A stretch of DNA of 64,000 bases from CAIYYO01 sp049299895 (lineage in GTDB: Archaea > Altiarchaeota > Altiarchaeia > IMC4 > QMZM01). The notes below the pieces were generated by a model. That model saw only the letters and a program-made list of their open reading frames with translations. It had not been told where the DNA came from and ran no database searches. This document shows, piece by piece, positions 49,501-61,500 of this stretch. Made by a program: the position numbers and the translations under genes. Each line of letters opens with the position of its first letter. The stretch's first letter is position 1. The DNA lies in contig JBAQYF010000021.1 of NCBI GenBank assembly GCA_049299895.1, forward strand, positions 1-64,000, read 5' to 3'.

Positions 49501-52500
49501 ATGCATTCAAAGGAATACGATGATGCCGTTTCCCTGATGCGCCTGGTATTCGAGAAAAATCCGGAGAACCGGATTATGGCAATCCACGTGTTGAGCGAGT
49601 TGGATTCTACGATAAGGGGCAGCAGGGGTTCAACTTATAAAAAGTCCAGCTTACTAGACTCCCTGGAATCTTTGGGGCTCGACACCGCGCAGGCAATAAA
49701 AGAACTGCAGGAGACGGAACCTACGGAAATGCGCAGAGGACATGTTCTGTTTCTTTTGAGGGCGACGCTTGACGTACGATACAAGAAGGATGCAATGGCT
49801 GCTTTATACCTTCTGTCCCGTAAAACGGGCACTACATTGTTCAATCTGGTTGGAGAATGCGTCAGTATACTGGAGAGCACGGATCCTCCGGACTGTGAAT
49901 CGATAAAGAAAAACGCGATAAATGCCATCTACGATGCCAGGGACATCAAGACTGAACGGGAAGGGATGTCTTCCAGGCAGGTTATAGAGCTATCGAATAA
50001 GCCGGTATCAGAAATTATAACGGGTCTAAGCGCTTATCCCGATACGCAATTAGAAACGCTTTCCGAACATGGGGATGACGAGATCAGGGCAGCCGCAAAA
50101 AAATTAACCGTAGTCCTGGAGGTCGCAAACCGGCTGCAACATGGGGCATGCAGGGTGAAAGGCGCCCAGGATTGGTATGCGCCGGGTCACCCCGCCCAGA
50201 CGCTTCTCAACATGGGCGTTGTGGACGTGAGAGAAGAAATTTTGGAGTCCTCTTTGGATCTGACCCTTTCAGATCACGAACACGCTCAGAAAGTGCTCGA
50301 CGGCAGGGTGAATGGGAGCAGTGTCCATGTTAAGGTAGTGCGTCCCCTGGTGCTTGTAAGCAAAAAATCTCCAGGCATGGCGTATGTCATCTCGGGTAAC
50401 TCCTATGTGATGGCTTCTATTATCCCTGAAAATCTCGTAAACAGGAATATGCCGGAATACCTCACAAAAATCCTTAAAACTGATAAAAAGATAAAGGCAA
50501 CGATAGTGGAAATAACCGGGCCGCTCCCCCCTGGAAAGCAATTAAGGGCCGTCATAGAGAGCGAACTGGAGGCAGTCTCCCAGACTCTTCCTATTGTGAG
50601 GCTGAACGGCTACACGACAAAAGAAGCATGGAACGTTGAGACAAGCATGGGCCGGCAAAACCTCCTGGACATCTTCGGGAAAGCAGCCATCCGCTCAAAA
50701 AAGAGCATCATGGAGTCTTTCGGCGCGGATATAGAACTCATGATCGGCATAAGCGGGAGTCCCAACTACATGTATGAGGACGCTTCCCGCATAGACTGGG
50801 ATGAGAGATACATGGACGACCTGGATTACACGATTGTGCGTAACTCTGAAAGCGTCAGTCTCATAGACGACGTGAACATACAATTGGTCGTGTACGAGGA
50901 GCTTGCAAAAGCCTTCAATGAAGCGGGCCTTTCATATCGCGGGACCCGCCTTGAGAATTTCCCCCTCGGGGGAGGAGCGACGCGCACACTGCCTTTTGGA
51001 AAGTCTAATGTAACGACGGTAGAAAATCTTTTCATCGAATCGACGGTTAACGGCCTTTTGTACGATCCGCAATTCGAGACCTTCGCGGGAACTGAGGGCG
51101 CACTCGACCTGCTAAGAGAAGAGTCGAAGAAAAACCCGATGGCAGCCGAGAAACGCTTATATATGGCCAGTACAAAGATCAGCCTGTCCAGAGAAGAAGC
51201 GGAGAACGGGAATTACAGAAAGGCCATGATGAAGATAGCCCAGGCCGCCCAGATAATGGGTATGATGAACCTGCGCGGGAATATACGGGATGCCCTGGCA
51301 AAGGAAATAATCAGCAGGGAGGCATACATGGAATTTTACGGGGCATACAACGAAGCAAAAGATGCAAATTATATTACGCCCGCTGACAAGGTTGAAAAAT
51401 ACGCAAACCTGGAAAACCAGCTCAGGGAATACAATGCCTGCAAAACTTCCATTGCCCTGAAAAACGTATTGTCGGCATTAGACCAGTTCCCAAAAAAGGA
51501 GTCAGGAGAATACGGGATCATCTGTGAGAAAATCATATCGGCGGTCAAGCGGACGAATGCCGATCAGTTGGACCTGCTCTTGTCAGACGATGCATTACGT
51601 AAGAAGGTGCTGGAAGATGCCGCGCTGGAATACGATCTCAGGCGTCAGTACAAAGAGCCTTCAAGGGGGTTATTCGACAGAAGGACAAAAGAGAGGAACC
51701 CGGACTACAATTACCTGAAGGGGGAAGACGGAAGCAAGATCGGGCGGGCAAGGTATACTGCGGAAAACAAAGAGCCATCAGGGATCACTGCTAAATACCT
51801 GTTGAACCAGAAGCTGGAAGAAGAGACAAGGAACAGATTCGCCCCCTCAAAAGAAGCATCCTCCAAGCTCGATCTGGCTTTCCAAGCAGAGAACACGGGC
51901 GACAGAAATGCGGCAAGACTTATGGTAGACCGGGCCGTCGAATCATTTAAGGTAGCATTAGGTGTTTATTTATCAATCAAAGATTCCTCAAGCGCGGGTC
52001 GTGTCGGATACAAGCTTGCAGAAAACGCATATGCGACTGCGAGAATATACCTGCAAGACGCACGCGCGGATGCGAAACCGGGCGTCTTGTATCTTGATTC
52101 TGCAGATTACTGCTTGAGGGCGTTTGGAGGGCTCGAAGTCACCATGTCACAGATGCCGGACGGACTGTCCGACGAATCCGCGGAAAAACTATCCCTGCTT
52201 TCAGACCTGCTGGATACCGTAATAGACATCACCGATATCTTTGGAGATGCCTGCATTGATCCCAATAATTCTGCGCACGATTACGTGAATGCGCACTCCG
52301 GCATATTCCATGCAGGATTCAAAGACATCGGAGACTCCCTGCAGGTATTGAGTCATCATCTCCCGGAAATAGAAACTTTGAAGAGATCGATGAACGATGC
52401 ACTGGACGCATTAAAGGCGGCAAACAACCCAATGTACTCCAATCAAAGAGAACCCGATCCATTGTTCGATCCGGGCGGGAAACTGGAATACAGCAAATCC

Positions 52501-55500
52501 GCTGAATCCATGGATGATCTTTCCTTTCCCGGGTTGTCGTTGAATCAATCGAAGGCTCTTCGATTGGCTTTTCAGGGTAAAGGGTATGGTGAAATAAGCC
52601 GTTTGATTAGAGTAAAACAAGGGGGCTTGGAGAGGATACTAAAACCGCTGGGCAAGAAGGGACTAATCAAAGAAATGAAAGGCGGCTCTATTGTTGTTAC
52701 GCCGGACGGCGTCAAACTGCTGTCGGATGCAAAGGCCGATTATGTGCAGCAACCCGGCGAAGAGGATATAAAATATAACAAACTTGCGCGCATAAAAGAG
52801 CTATTCCATAAAGAAGGCATCTCCAAAAAAGAGTTCGAAAAATACACTCAGAAGATAAAACTGCATGAAATAAAAAAGCAGGCATTGAAGAAAGGTCAGA
52901 AGTTCCCGGTCCTAAAACTGAATGTAAGAGAGCGTAAAATAGAGAACGTTGCTCGCAAGGCGGCAAAGTTGTCCGGATATTTTATTTTATCACATACCGG
53001 GAGCGATAAGCTAAAAGAGGATGCTGCCCGACTAAAAAAGGACTTGATGTCTGCTAAACTGGTAATCCCGACGGAAACGCTTGAGAAGCTCGCAGAATCA
53101 TTTTCTAATGCGGAGGAAATATATATCGACAGATTCCTTGAAGAAAAACTGCGTGAAACCGGGCACTTTGGAGCGTCTCTGACTGGTTACGGATATGCCG
53201 AGAACATCGGATTGGCGGCAAGAAGGATATGCACGGACGGTCTGAGACTTAGTAGCAGCGGCAATATAGAAGACGAGGCAATAAAAGAGCTTGAAGCACT
53301 CAACGTGCACGAAGCCGGAATACACGCAGTAGGCGAGATATCCCATGACGATACCGAACTGAATATCCATGAACTTTCCCGCAGGCTCGTCTCAGATATG
53401 ATCCCGGACAGCGAACCGATAATTGAGGAGCCGCTTTCGGACCTTGGCGGCAGGATTGTATCGATGGGAGACTATAATAGACTTTCAGGAAAAGGCCAAG
53501 CATATCTGAAAGGCATGATGCAGGAGTACCTGGAAAGGTTCCTCTACAGATACGCCAACGCACAAACAAGCAATGATGCGTCTGCCGGCGTTATTTCGTT
53601 CCTTGGGGGGAGATGTCCTGCTGAAAATAAGCAACTGCTCGAACCATTTAAAAAACATCCTGAGATGACAGGGAAGATAATGCTTGAATGGGAGAACGGG
53701 CTAATCGACATGGGCATGGGCGGGAACGAGTACACAGAAATAGATCCCAGTCAGGCAAAAGAAATCCTGAAAACCGGGCTAACCCCCGGGAAGTTGAAGG
53801 AGTACGGGCTCAAAGTAAGGGACGCACTGGCTATATCACAGCGAAAAAACAGGAGATGGAAGGATAAACTATTTGTCAAGAAAACCGGAGGAACTCTTGA
53901 AGCCCATTCGGAAGCGGACGTAGATAAAACTGAGATATTCGCGCAGTTTTTGGACGGCCCTGAAGATATAAAAATAACCGAAGTCTCATCCGGGAACCTG
54001 AACAAAGCATTCGATAAAATATCCGGGGATTCCAGAAAGGCGGAACAGGAACGTGTTAATTTTTTCATCCATGAGGTGAAATACGACGAATCAGATAACG
54101 AGATTATATCCGGGGAATATCGGGAACGCATTATGCTGAATTTTTTCTATGTCAAAAAATTCAACGCGATCGCAAAAGCGCTTCAGGAGAAAGACCCGGA
54201 AGGTAAATCCTTGCTCTCTCATCTTTCGGATTATATCTCCGATGAAATAAATGCAGGTAAGACTCTGCAGGATTTTTTAGATGACCCTGTTTCGGCAGAC
54301 CTGATAGAAACGATAGCCCGGAAGCTCACCTCCCGCAGCAGGGAAAGTGCGGGGCGGAATAAAGGACCTGTCGACAAACTGGATGTCGAGACCCGCAAGG
54401 GCTATGTACGTGACTATTTTACTGTACTATTCAACGATGCATCGGAGCTGACAAAAAGAAAACCCCTTTCAGTGCTTATTCGAGAGATAAGACTCGATCA
54501 GATCGACACCGAGGCCTGGGTCAACGGTCTGGACCAGTTGAGGAATTCCGGTTATGCAGCAATCGTTCCAAATCTGAACTCAAGGACCCGGACCTTAGGC
54601 GGTATATCACCGCGCAGGGTGCTCCTGGATTACGTGACTGATAAAGAGAACCGGGGTAAAACCTTTGAAGGTGCTATCTCCCATGTCATTTCCCGCAATG
54701 AAGGAGCTTTTTTGGATGCGGTTACTCTGGGAGTTCCCGGATTGGGTTCTCGCGATGCAAAAAGAGACTACCTGAAAAATGCCCTTGAGGCGTTGTTCAA
54801 GAATATCGTTGAGACAGAGGACCTGTATGATGCAGAGGGCGTGGAAGAGACCCTTGAGGATATAGGTGAGAAACCGGCAGAACTGACAAAGGAAGGCATC
54901 CCTGCAACTACGGACGTTGGGTCAGTGTCTCTTGCTACGTGGGAAGAATCCGTCAAGAAGTTCTGGCGTTCTGAAAGATATGCCGGGATCGGCAGCATTC
55001 TGAACAGGCGCAGGGGGATAGGCGGGCCCTCGGGATTGGCCGCAGTTCTCGGATATGCGGCAGACCACCCTGGCGCGTCATTGGACGATTACCGTGCGTT
55101 CTTTTTGGAACACGTCGGCACAGATCCGTCCGCTGAACGCTTCCTGGACGATGTTTTTAATTCTGCTTTGCAATCGGCCGGCTTGGAGGCTGTTCCTGGA
55201 GAGTTCGTTCAAGAAACAGTTCTTACCGAAGGGGATGGGGAATCTGCCAAGTCCTCCGAGGAAAAGGTCGGCAAACCTGCGAAAACATTTGATATACCGG
55301 AGCCGGAAGAAACCGGGCCAGGGGCAGAGTCAGTATCAGAACCACTGGAGCCGGAGCACACTCAAGAAGAGGAGCAGAATGCTGAAAAAATTGCCGTAAG
55401 GCTGCACATCGAGGAGGTGCTGTCATCCCCTGTAAAGGCCTCTTTTGCGGACATCAAGGAGATTGTCAAAAACGCATTGGAAGGGGAGAAACTCACTTTC

Positions 55501-58500
55501 GAGAACGCAGTCAACATAATAGATTATACTGGCAGATCTAACCAGGCCGATGCTCTTTCAGCCGTTGAACTGATAGGATCGCTTGGTCCGGAGGATCTGG
55601 CACTGCTTGAAGGCGTGCTTTATGGGTCAGATGGTTTGCCTGGGATGCTTGCAATAGACCGTGAAATGCATCCTGAATCGGCTTCGGGCGATTTGACCGG
55701 GTCCGAGACCGCGGTCAGCAGGATGTATCCGGGAGGGATATTATTCGAAAAGACTGCCGTGCAGGTAGCAATGGCAGTCTACGAGGCGGGGCCTCAACCC
55801 CGTCTTATAAGTATGTCCCCTCTGCTGGGAGGAATAGTCGTACAGGTCAGCGGTCTGCATCTTGGCATGTTGTCTTCCGAGATCCACCGGAAAGGCGGCG
55901 AGGCTTCTATCAGATTGAATAACGGAAAGACTGCTTTACTCTCCTTTGCAATTGAACGCAGCGGCGATGATATATTATTAAAGACCGAGGGCAAAACATT
56001 CATCGTCACGGGCGCTGAAGCAGGTATCCTTGCAGATACCTGCCTGTCTCCTGAGGGGGTGCGGGCATTTAACAAGAGAACAATTGCCGGGCCTGCAAAA
56101 AAGAGGGAAAAGAAAAAGGAGCCTGATTTGGCTGCGGCGCAAGTGCCCCTCCTAAATTCTTCTATCATCCGCCGTCTCACGCCGGAAGAAGCTGAGAAGG
56201 TGATAACAGGCATTGCTGACGATTTCCAGTTCTCAGGAATAATCGAGCGCCTGGAATGGATTAGAAGTTCGGGAAAGGATCTTTCACCGATATACGAGTC
56301 TCTCGAACATGCTTTTTACGGGACAGCCAAAACAACCGGCCTCCTTGAAAGGCAGCGAAATGAGTCCCCCGATGATTTTCTGTCGCCTGCGGAAAAGGCA
56401 TTATGCCGGTTGTTCACCGCCGGGATGCTATTCGAAAGAACGGCAATTGATCTGGCGGAAAATGCCGTTGAATGTTCCAAGAAGGTGCCTAACATTTTCT
56501 ACATTGATGCCCTGCATCCGATATTCAAAGCTTCGATAGGCATAAATGACGATATAATCGTCAAGGTCAGGGAAGCCTACCCCCTGGGAAGATATCACGA
56601 TTTCCGGTTCCAGGTCGTTCAGAGAATGGGTCTGTTGAAAGCCCCCGAATTTTATATTCAGATAGTAAATGACAGGGCAGTTTCCTTGTCTTATATGGGC
56701 CAGGGGAAAAAACTTTCCGGAAATGCCGCCAAGAAAATATTTGACCTGATCGGCTTATTGGGGGCGGTCAAAAGAGATGAGAAAGTCATAGTCTTATATC
56801 GTGGAACGTCGGAATTTGGACTAAATTCCGTAATGCATAATAGGGGGCGCTACAGGCCTGGTTTCCCAGATTTCGGTCTTGCCACAGAAGAGAGCATAAT
56901 CCGGGCTATTCTTAGGAGCATACAAATTGGCAGGATCGCGGACGTGGAAGAATCCAAAGGAGGCCATAAAAGGGACATCTATGAAGCGGATCTGGACTCT
57001 CCTTCCGGCGGCATGATACGAATCAGGACCGTTGTAGACTCAAGTACTGGCATGATTCTGGCATCTCGTCCGCTGGGGACCGTAAAAGACCTTGACAAGG
57101 AATCTGCGAGACCTGCAAGAGAAACAAGGCCTGGCCCGGAAAGGATAGAACTCAGCGATTACCTGGATCAGTTCGAAGACGATTCAGTGAAGAAGATCAA
57201 AGAATTGATAACCGGCGGCACCATTCCAGTCATTTACCGGAAGAATATCGCTGTCCGGTGCAACGAGATACAGGAAAGGAACAAAAAGCAGAAGACTAAG
57301 CTCATAAAATCCCCTGTTGAAATACTATGCCAGGCGCTGGTAAGTGAATATGAAGAAAATGCGAAGCCGAAGGAATTAAACCTGCTTGCAGAAGGCATTG
57401 ATTTACGTGCCGTAAGGCAGGGCATAAACCTGTCTGTTCCCGATTTCAGGTCATTCATCCAGATAGCGGCCGGGTACTACCTCAAAGTAAAAGATCAGAA
57501 AGAAGAGACAACAAGGCTCAGAGAAAAAGGACTGACTGCCCCGGGTGCGGAATACCCCGGATCACTTGTGATAACGAAGGATGGAAGGAAACTGTTAGAA
57601 GGATTTTTCCTGGGTACTGAAATATCCTCCTCCGACTCAACCAAGAACGCCAAAGAAAAAGATGCTGGGCAGCAGGATAATGGAATCGAGGGGCAAAGAC
57701 GGGAGATCCGTGCAAGGATAAACGGCATCGGCGGGCTGACGTCAGGCGAGCGGGGGGAATTGTTCCAAATGATTTACGCAAGCCCCCTGGAGCATCCTTT
57801 AAGATTGTCGTTAGCGGAAAAATGCGTTAAATACAAGGCTGATGCGACCCCTCTTGAGATATTCTCGCGCGCCGTGGTTGGAGATGAGCCTGCAGGGAAG
57901 ATACGCCCGGGCAAGAATCAATCGGTATACCTTTCGAATATACTGGGAAGCTATTATGCGAAACGCACTGCCGGGATTGAAAAAGACATAGACCAAAAGG
58001 TGCGATTCCATATAGGATCGACGGCTTTTACGGGGGGCTCAAAAGAATTCGCTGCGACGTCATGGGCGTATACGTATACGTGCCTGCACGAGATGCTCTT
58101 TTATGTCGCCGCAGGCTATGGAAACATAGTCCAAAAGGATGATCTGGACAAATTGCTTGGAACTATAAATCTCTTCAGGAAACTCGCCGGGAAAGAGGAG
58201 ATTGTTCCTGCCACCGGGGATATGGCGCTCACGGACGAAGGAATAGAAATGCTGAAGGACTATGTCATGGAGCCTTCGCAGGATTCCGGGGAGGGTCTTG
58301 CAGGGAAGAAAGGAGTTATCATCCGGGGGGCCGGAGCAGGTCACGAGCTAGATTGTCCGCTGATCGCTGAAAGATTGAATGAAAGTTTTGGCCTACTTGT
58401 CAAAGAAGCAAAAATACAGTCCGGCGGGGATCCTGTGAATATAGCTGGTTTGGTATCCCTGGATAAAGCAGTCAGTTTAATTGGGCCCTATCATCTGGCG

Positions 58501-61500
58501 CTTCTAAGAAGCGTTGCAGAGATACTGGATGATCCGAAAGGAGCGGGCCCCCTTGATGTGCTGGTAAAGGAGCTAACCGGGAAGATCGGCAGGTATTACA
58601 GCGGAACGTATTCATTGGAGGCGGCAATTGAACTGCTTGAGTTCGCCATGAATGATGAACATTTCCCGGGAAGGATATACTCGGCTTATTCGACGCTTGA
58701 TATCCGCCTTCCAGCTCCTTATATTGCGGATCGTATGCGCTATACGATGGACCAATTGAGAGCAGAAGCCGAAAGGAGGTCCGGTGGCGACCCGGGAAAG
58801 ATAGCTGGCTGCATCGGTCCAAAAGAAGCCGGCAGGAAGATTACCAATAACCCACTGCATGTGGCCATCATCCAAGGGGTGTCCGGATTGGAGCGCACGG
58901 GGCAGGAGCTTACTGTTGAAAATATAAAAGAGAAGTTGTCAGAATCACAAAAGGCAGACATCAGCGACGAGACGCTTGGAGAGTTTATAAACTATGCTTT
59001 ATCGGATGAAGAGTATCTTGAAAACATACTTGCCGCCTCCTCGTACATAAAGAGCATACCCAAGGCCAGCGACCTGTTTCTTGCTCATATGCGGACAGTG
59101 GTGGACGAAGCTGAAAAAGGCAGTCATATGAATGCTAAAGCGGTTCGTACCCGCTTTGGCCCGATTGATTATCAGACCATGGATGCATTGATGGGACTGT
59201 CTGCTCTTTCTGCCGCTACCCCTGCAGACCTAAAAAATCAGCTAAGCAGCAGTTCTTCGGACCGTGTCGCGGATGGAAAAGCAAAGGAAATGCTGGCGCG
59301 AATGCAAGGAGACGCTGATTTCCGCAAGACAGTATCTAAGGCTTATGATATAGTCCACAGCTTTGACTTAACCCTCATTGAATTGGCTGAAAGCGACATC
59401 TTCCAGACGATAGGATTTACGGGTAAAGAGGCATCAGAAGAGTTTTCCATGTTCAGGAAACGGGAAAAAATATTGAGCCTTGAGATCAATACTAAAGAAA
59501 GGCAGCTCTTCAATGAGATGGTGCGGATAGGCGTTCTAGAACGTGTTGAAATAAAGCCGCAAAACGGAAAGGAAGAAAAAAGCCTGATTAAGCGGGTCTC
59601 CGGCAAAATGGGTTCCGGTTCGCTTGAAACAGTCAGCCTGCAAAGGGACCTTCAGAACAAAAATGCCGTATCTGCATACAGGGTCAATAGAGGCGGCCTT
59701 GAAAACATCCGGAAGAAAATAAGCGAATCCAAAGGCAAGTCGAAGAAAAGGCAAATAAAGAACTCCTGGATAGAAGACGAGCAATGTATAGTCTTAATCA
59801 AGATAATGCTGAAGAGCGGGATCTCTATAGACAGGGATATAACGGCTGAAGATTTTGATCTAATGAGACAGAAGGCGACCGGATTCCGGGAAACTGATTT
59901 TAAGAATGTAAAAGTCACTGGGTACAACTCCAGGATCGTTCTCCGGCTGCTCAAGGGAGCAAGCCCCAAGCAATTATGTTTCATCCGCAAGCTTTATTGC
60001 ATAGATGAAGGCACGCTGCCCCTGAGTAAAAGACAGGTCATAAGGAAAGAGACTGCAGGATACGTAAGTCTGGAATTTTTAGAGTTCATCGGCATAATAA
60101 AAATAAAGTCGGGAAAGATCCTTTCCATAGATAAAGAACGGATAGAAAAGTTCTTCCCCGAGATCCTGGCGAACAAACAGAGCATATACCGCGATATCCT
60201 GCTTGCGAGGGGAATAAACCATAACTCCTTTGACCCCCTTGGAAAAGGGTCCCCGCTTTTGATATATCTGAATATCCGGCAGCCTCAGGTATATTCATTC
60301 ATCCCTACCTCCAGGATAAACAAAAATGACTTTCCGGCAGGTTACTCTACCTTTGGAGGATTAAAAGCGCCTGCTTTGCATGAAAAGGTAGAAATCAGTT
60401 CTTTAAACGACCTCCCTGGAGCCGATCTAATGAAAGTGGATGAGGCATTCCTGGTGAGCGAATCGGCGAACAAGGGTACAGAGGCTGTGGCGCGCCTGGG
60501 CACGCTGGAAGTAGACGGGAGGCCTGTTGCTGTCAGGACATACGCGCAATCTTCGGCATACTTCCATCCTGGGATAGAGAAAATATTGATTAACGACTAC
60601 AAAGCCGCCGTTCTCTTCGATGAACTTGGAATAGGCCCAAAGATGCACGGAGTCTACCGCAGGACGATTAACGAATCTACAGTCATTGCCGGGAACGTAA
60701 CTGACATAGTCCCCGGAGACTACCCGTACAGCCCGGCGGGAAAGAAAAATATAAATCTGGACACGGTAAAAGACTTGATCAAAGCATGCGGCCTGATAGT
60801 GTCGAAAGGCTATGCCCCGGGATGTCAATTTGAATATTTCGTGGCACAAGACGGGCATATACGCATTCTCCCAAATCAGAACAGCATAAGAAAGGAGATA
60901 CATTACAGCATAGACCCGTTGGACGACGGAGCAGCTCTGAACGAGACGATAAAGCTGCTCGAGCATGCGCCCAGAAAAGTGATAATGGAGGCATTCAACT
61001 CGATTCCGCGCCTTTTGGATTCGATAAGGAACAACGTGGAATCCTCCGATGAGCCAAATCCGAACCTGCTGGATGCGATACGATCTGCGGATACGATTGA
61101 GACGCTCTCGGATAACATGCAGGGCCCAGATCATATTAAGGATACGGATCATGCGCCTTCCGTAATATATGGTATTGACGCGGTCAAGTATCGCTGTGCC
61201 ATCCTGGCAGATGCTGCGCTGGGACTGTCGGATATGCCTCAAAGGAGCATACTCATTGAGCCGGGCGACGGAAGCTGCTATGATTCGCCGGAGGAAGGCG
61301 TAAGCCGCATCTATGTAAACGCGATCCCTATGGATAAGGCCGCCGCCGCGCTTTTGAAAATGAGGTCTCGTGACCTTTCTTTTGTCGACATGGAGCCTGC
61401 TGGGATGAAGTCCATGCTGGAGACTTGCATCTACTCGCATGAGGTGGTTCACAGCAGGATACGTGCGCATTCAAACTCCCTGGGCGACGGCGTTCACCAG

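Noticed and set aside
60427..61470. Minus-strand reading frame of 347 codons opposite the end of giant gene 3
   Set aside because: It is antisense to the kinase-like and metalloprotease-like region, whose plus-strand frame is conserved with giant 2.
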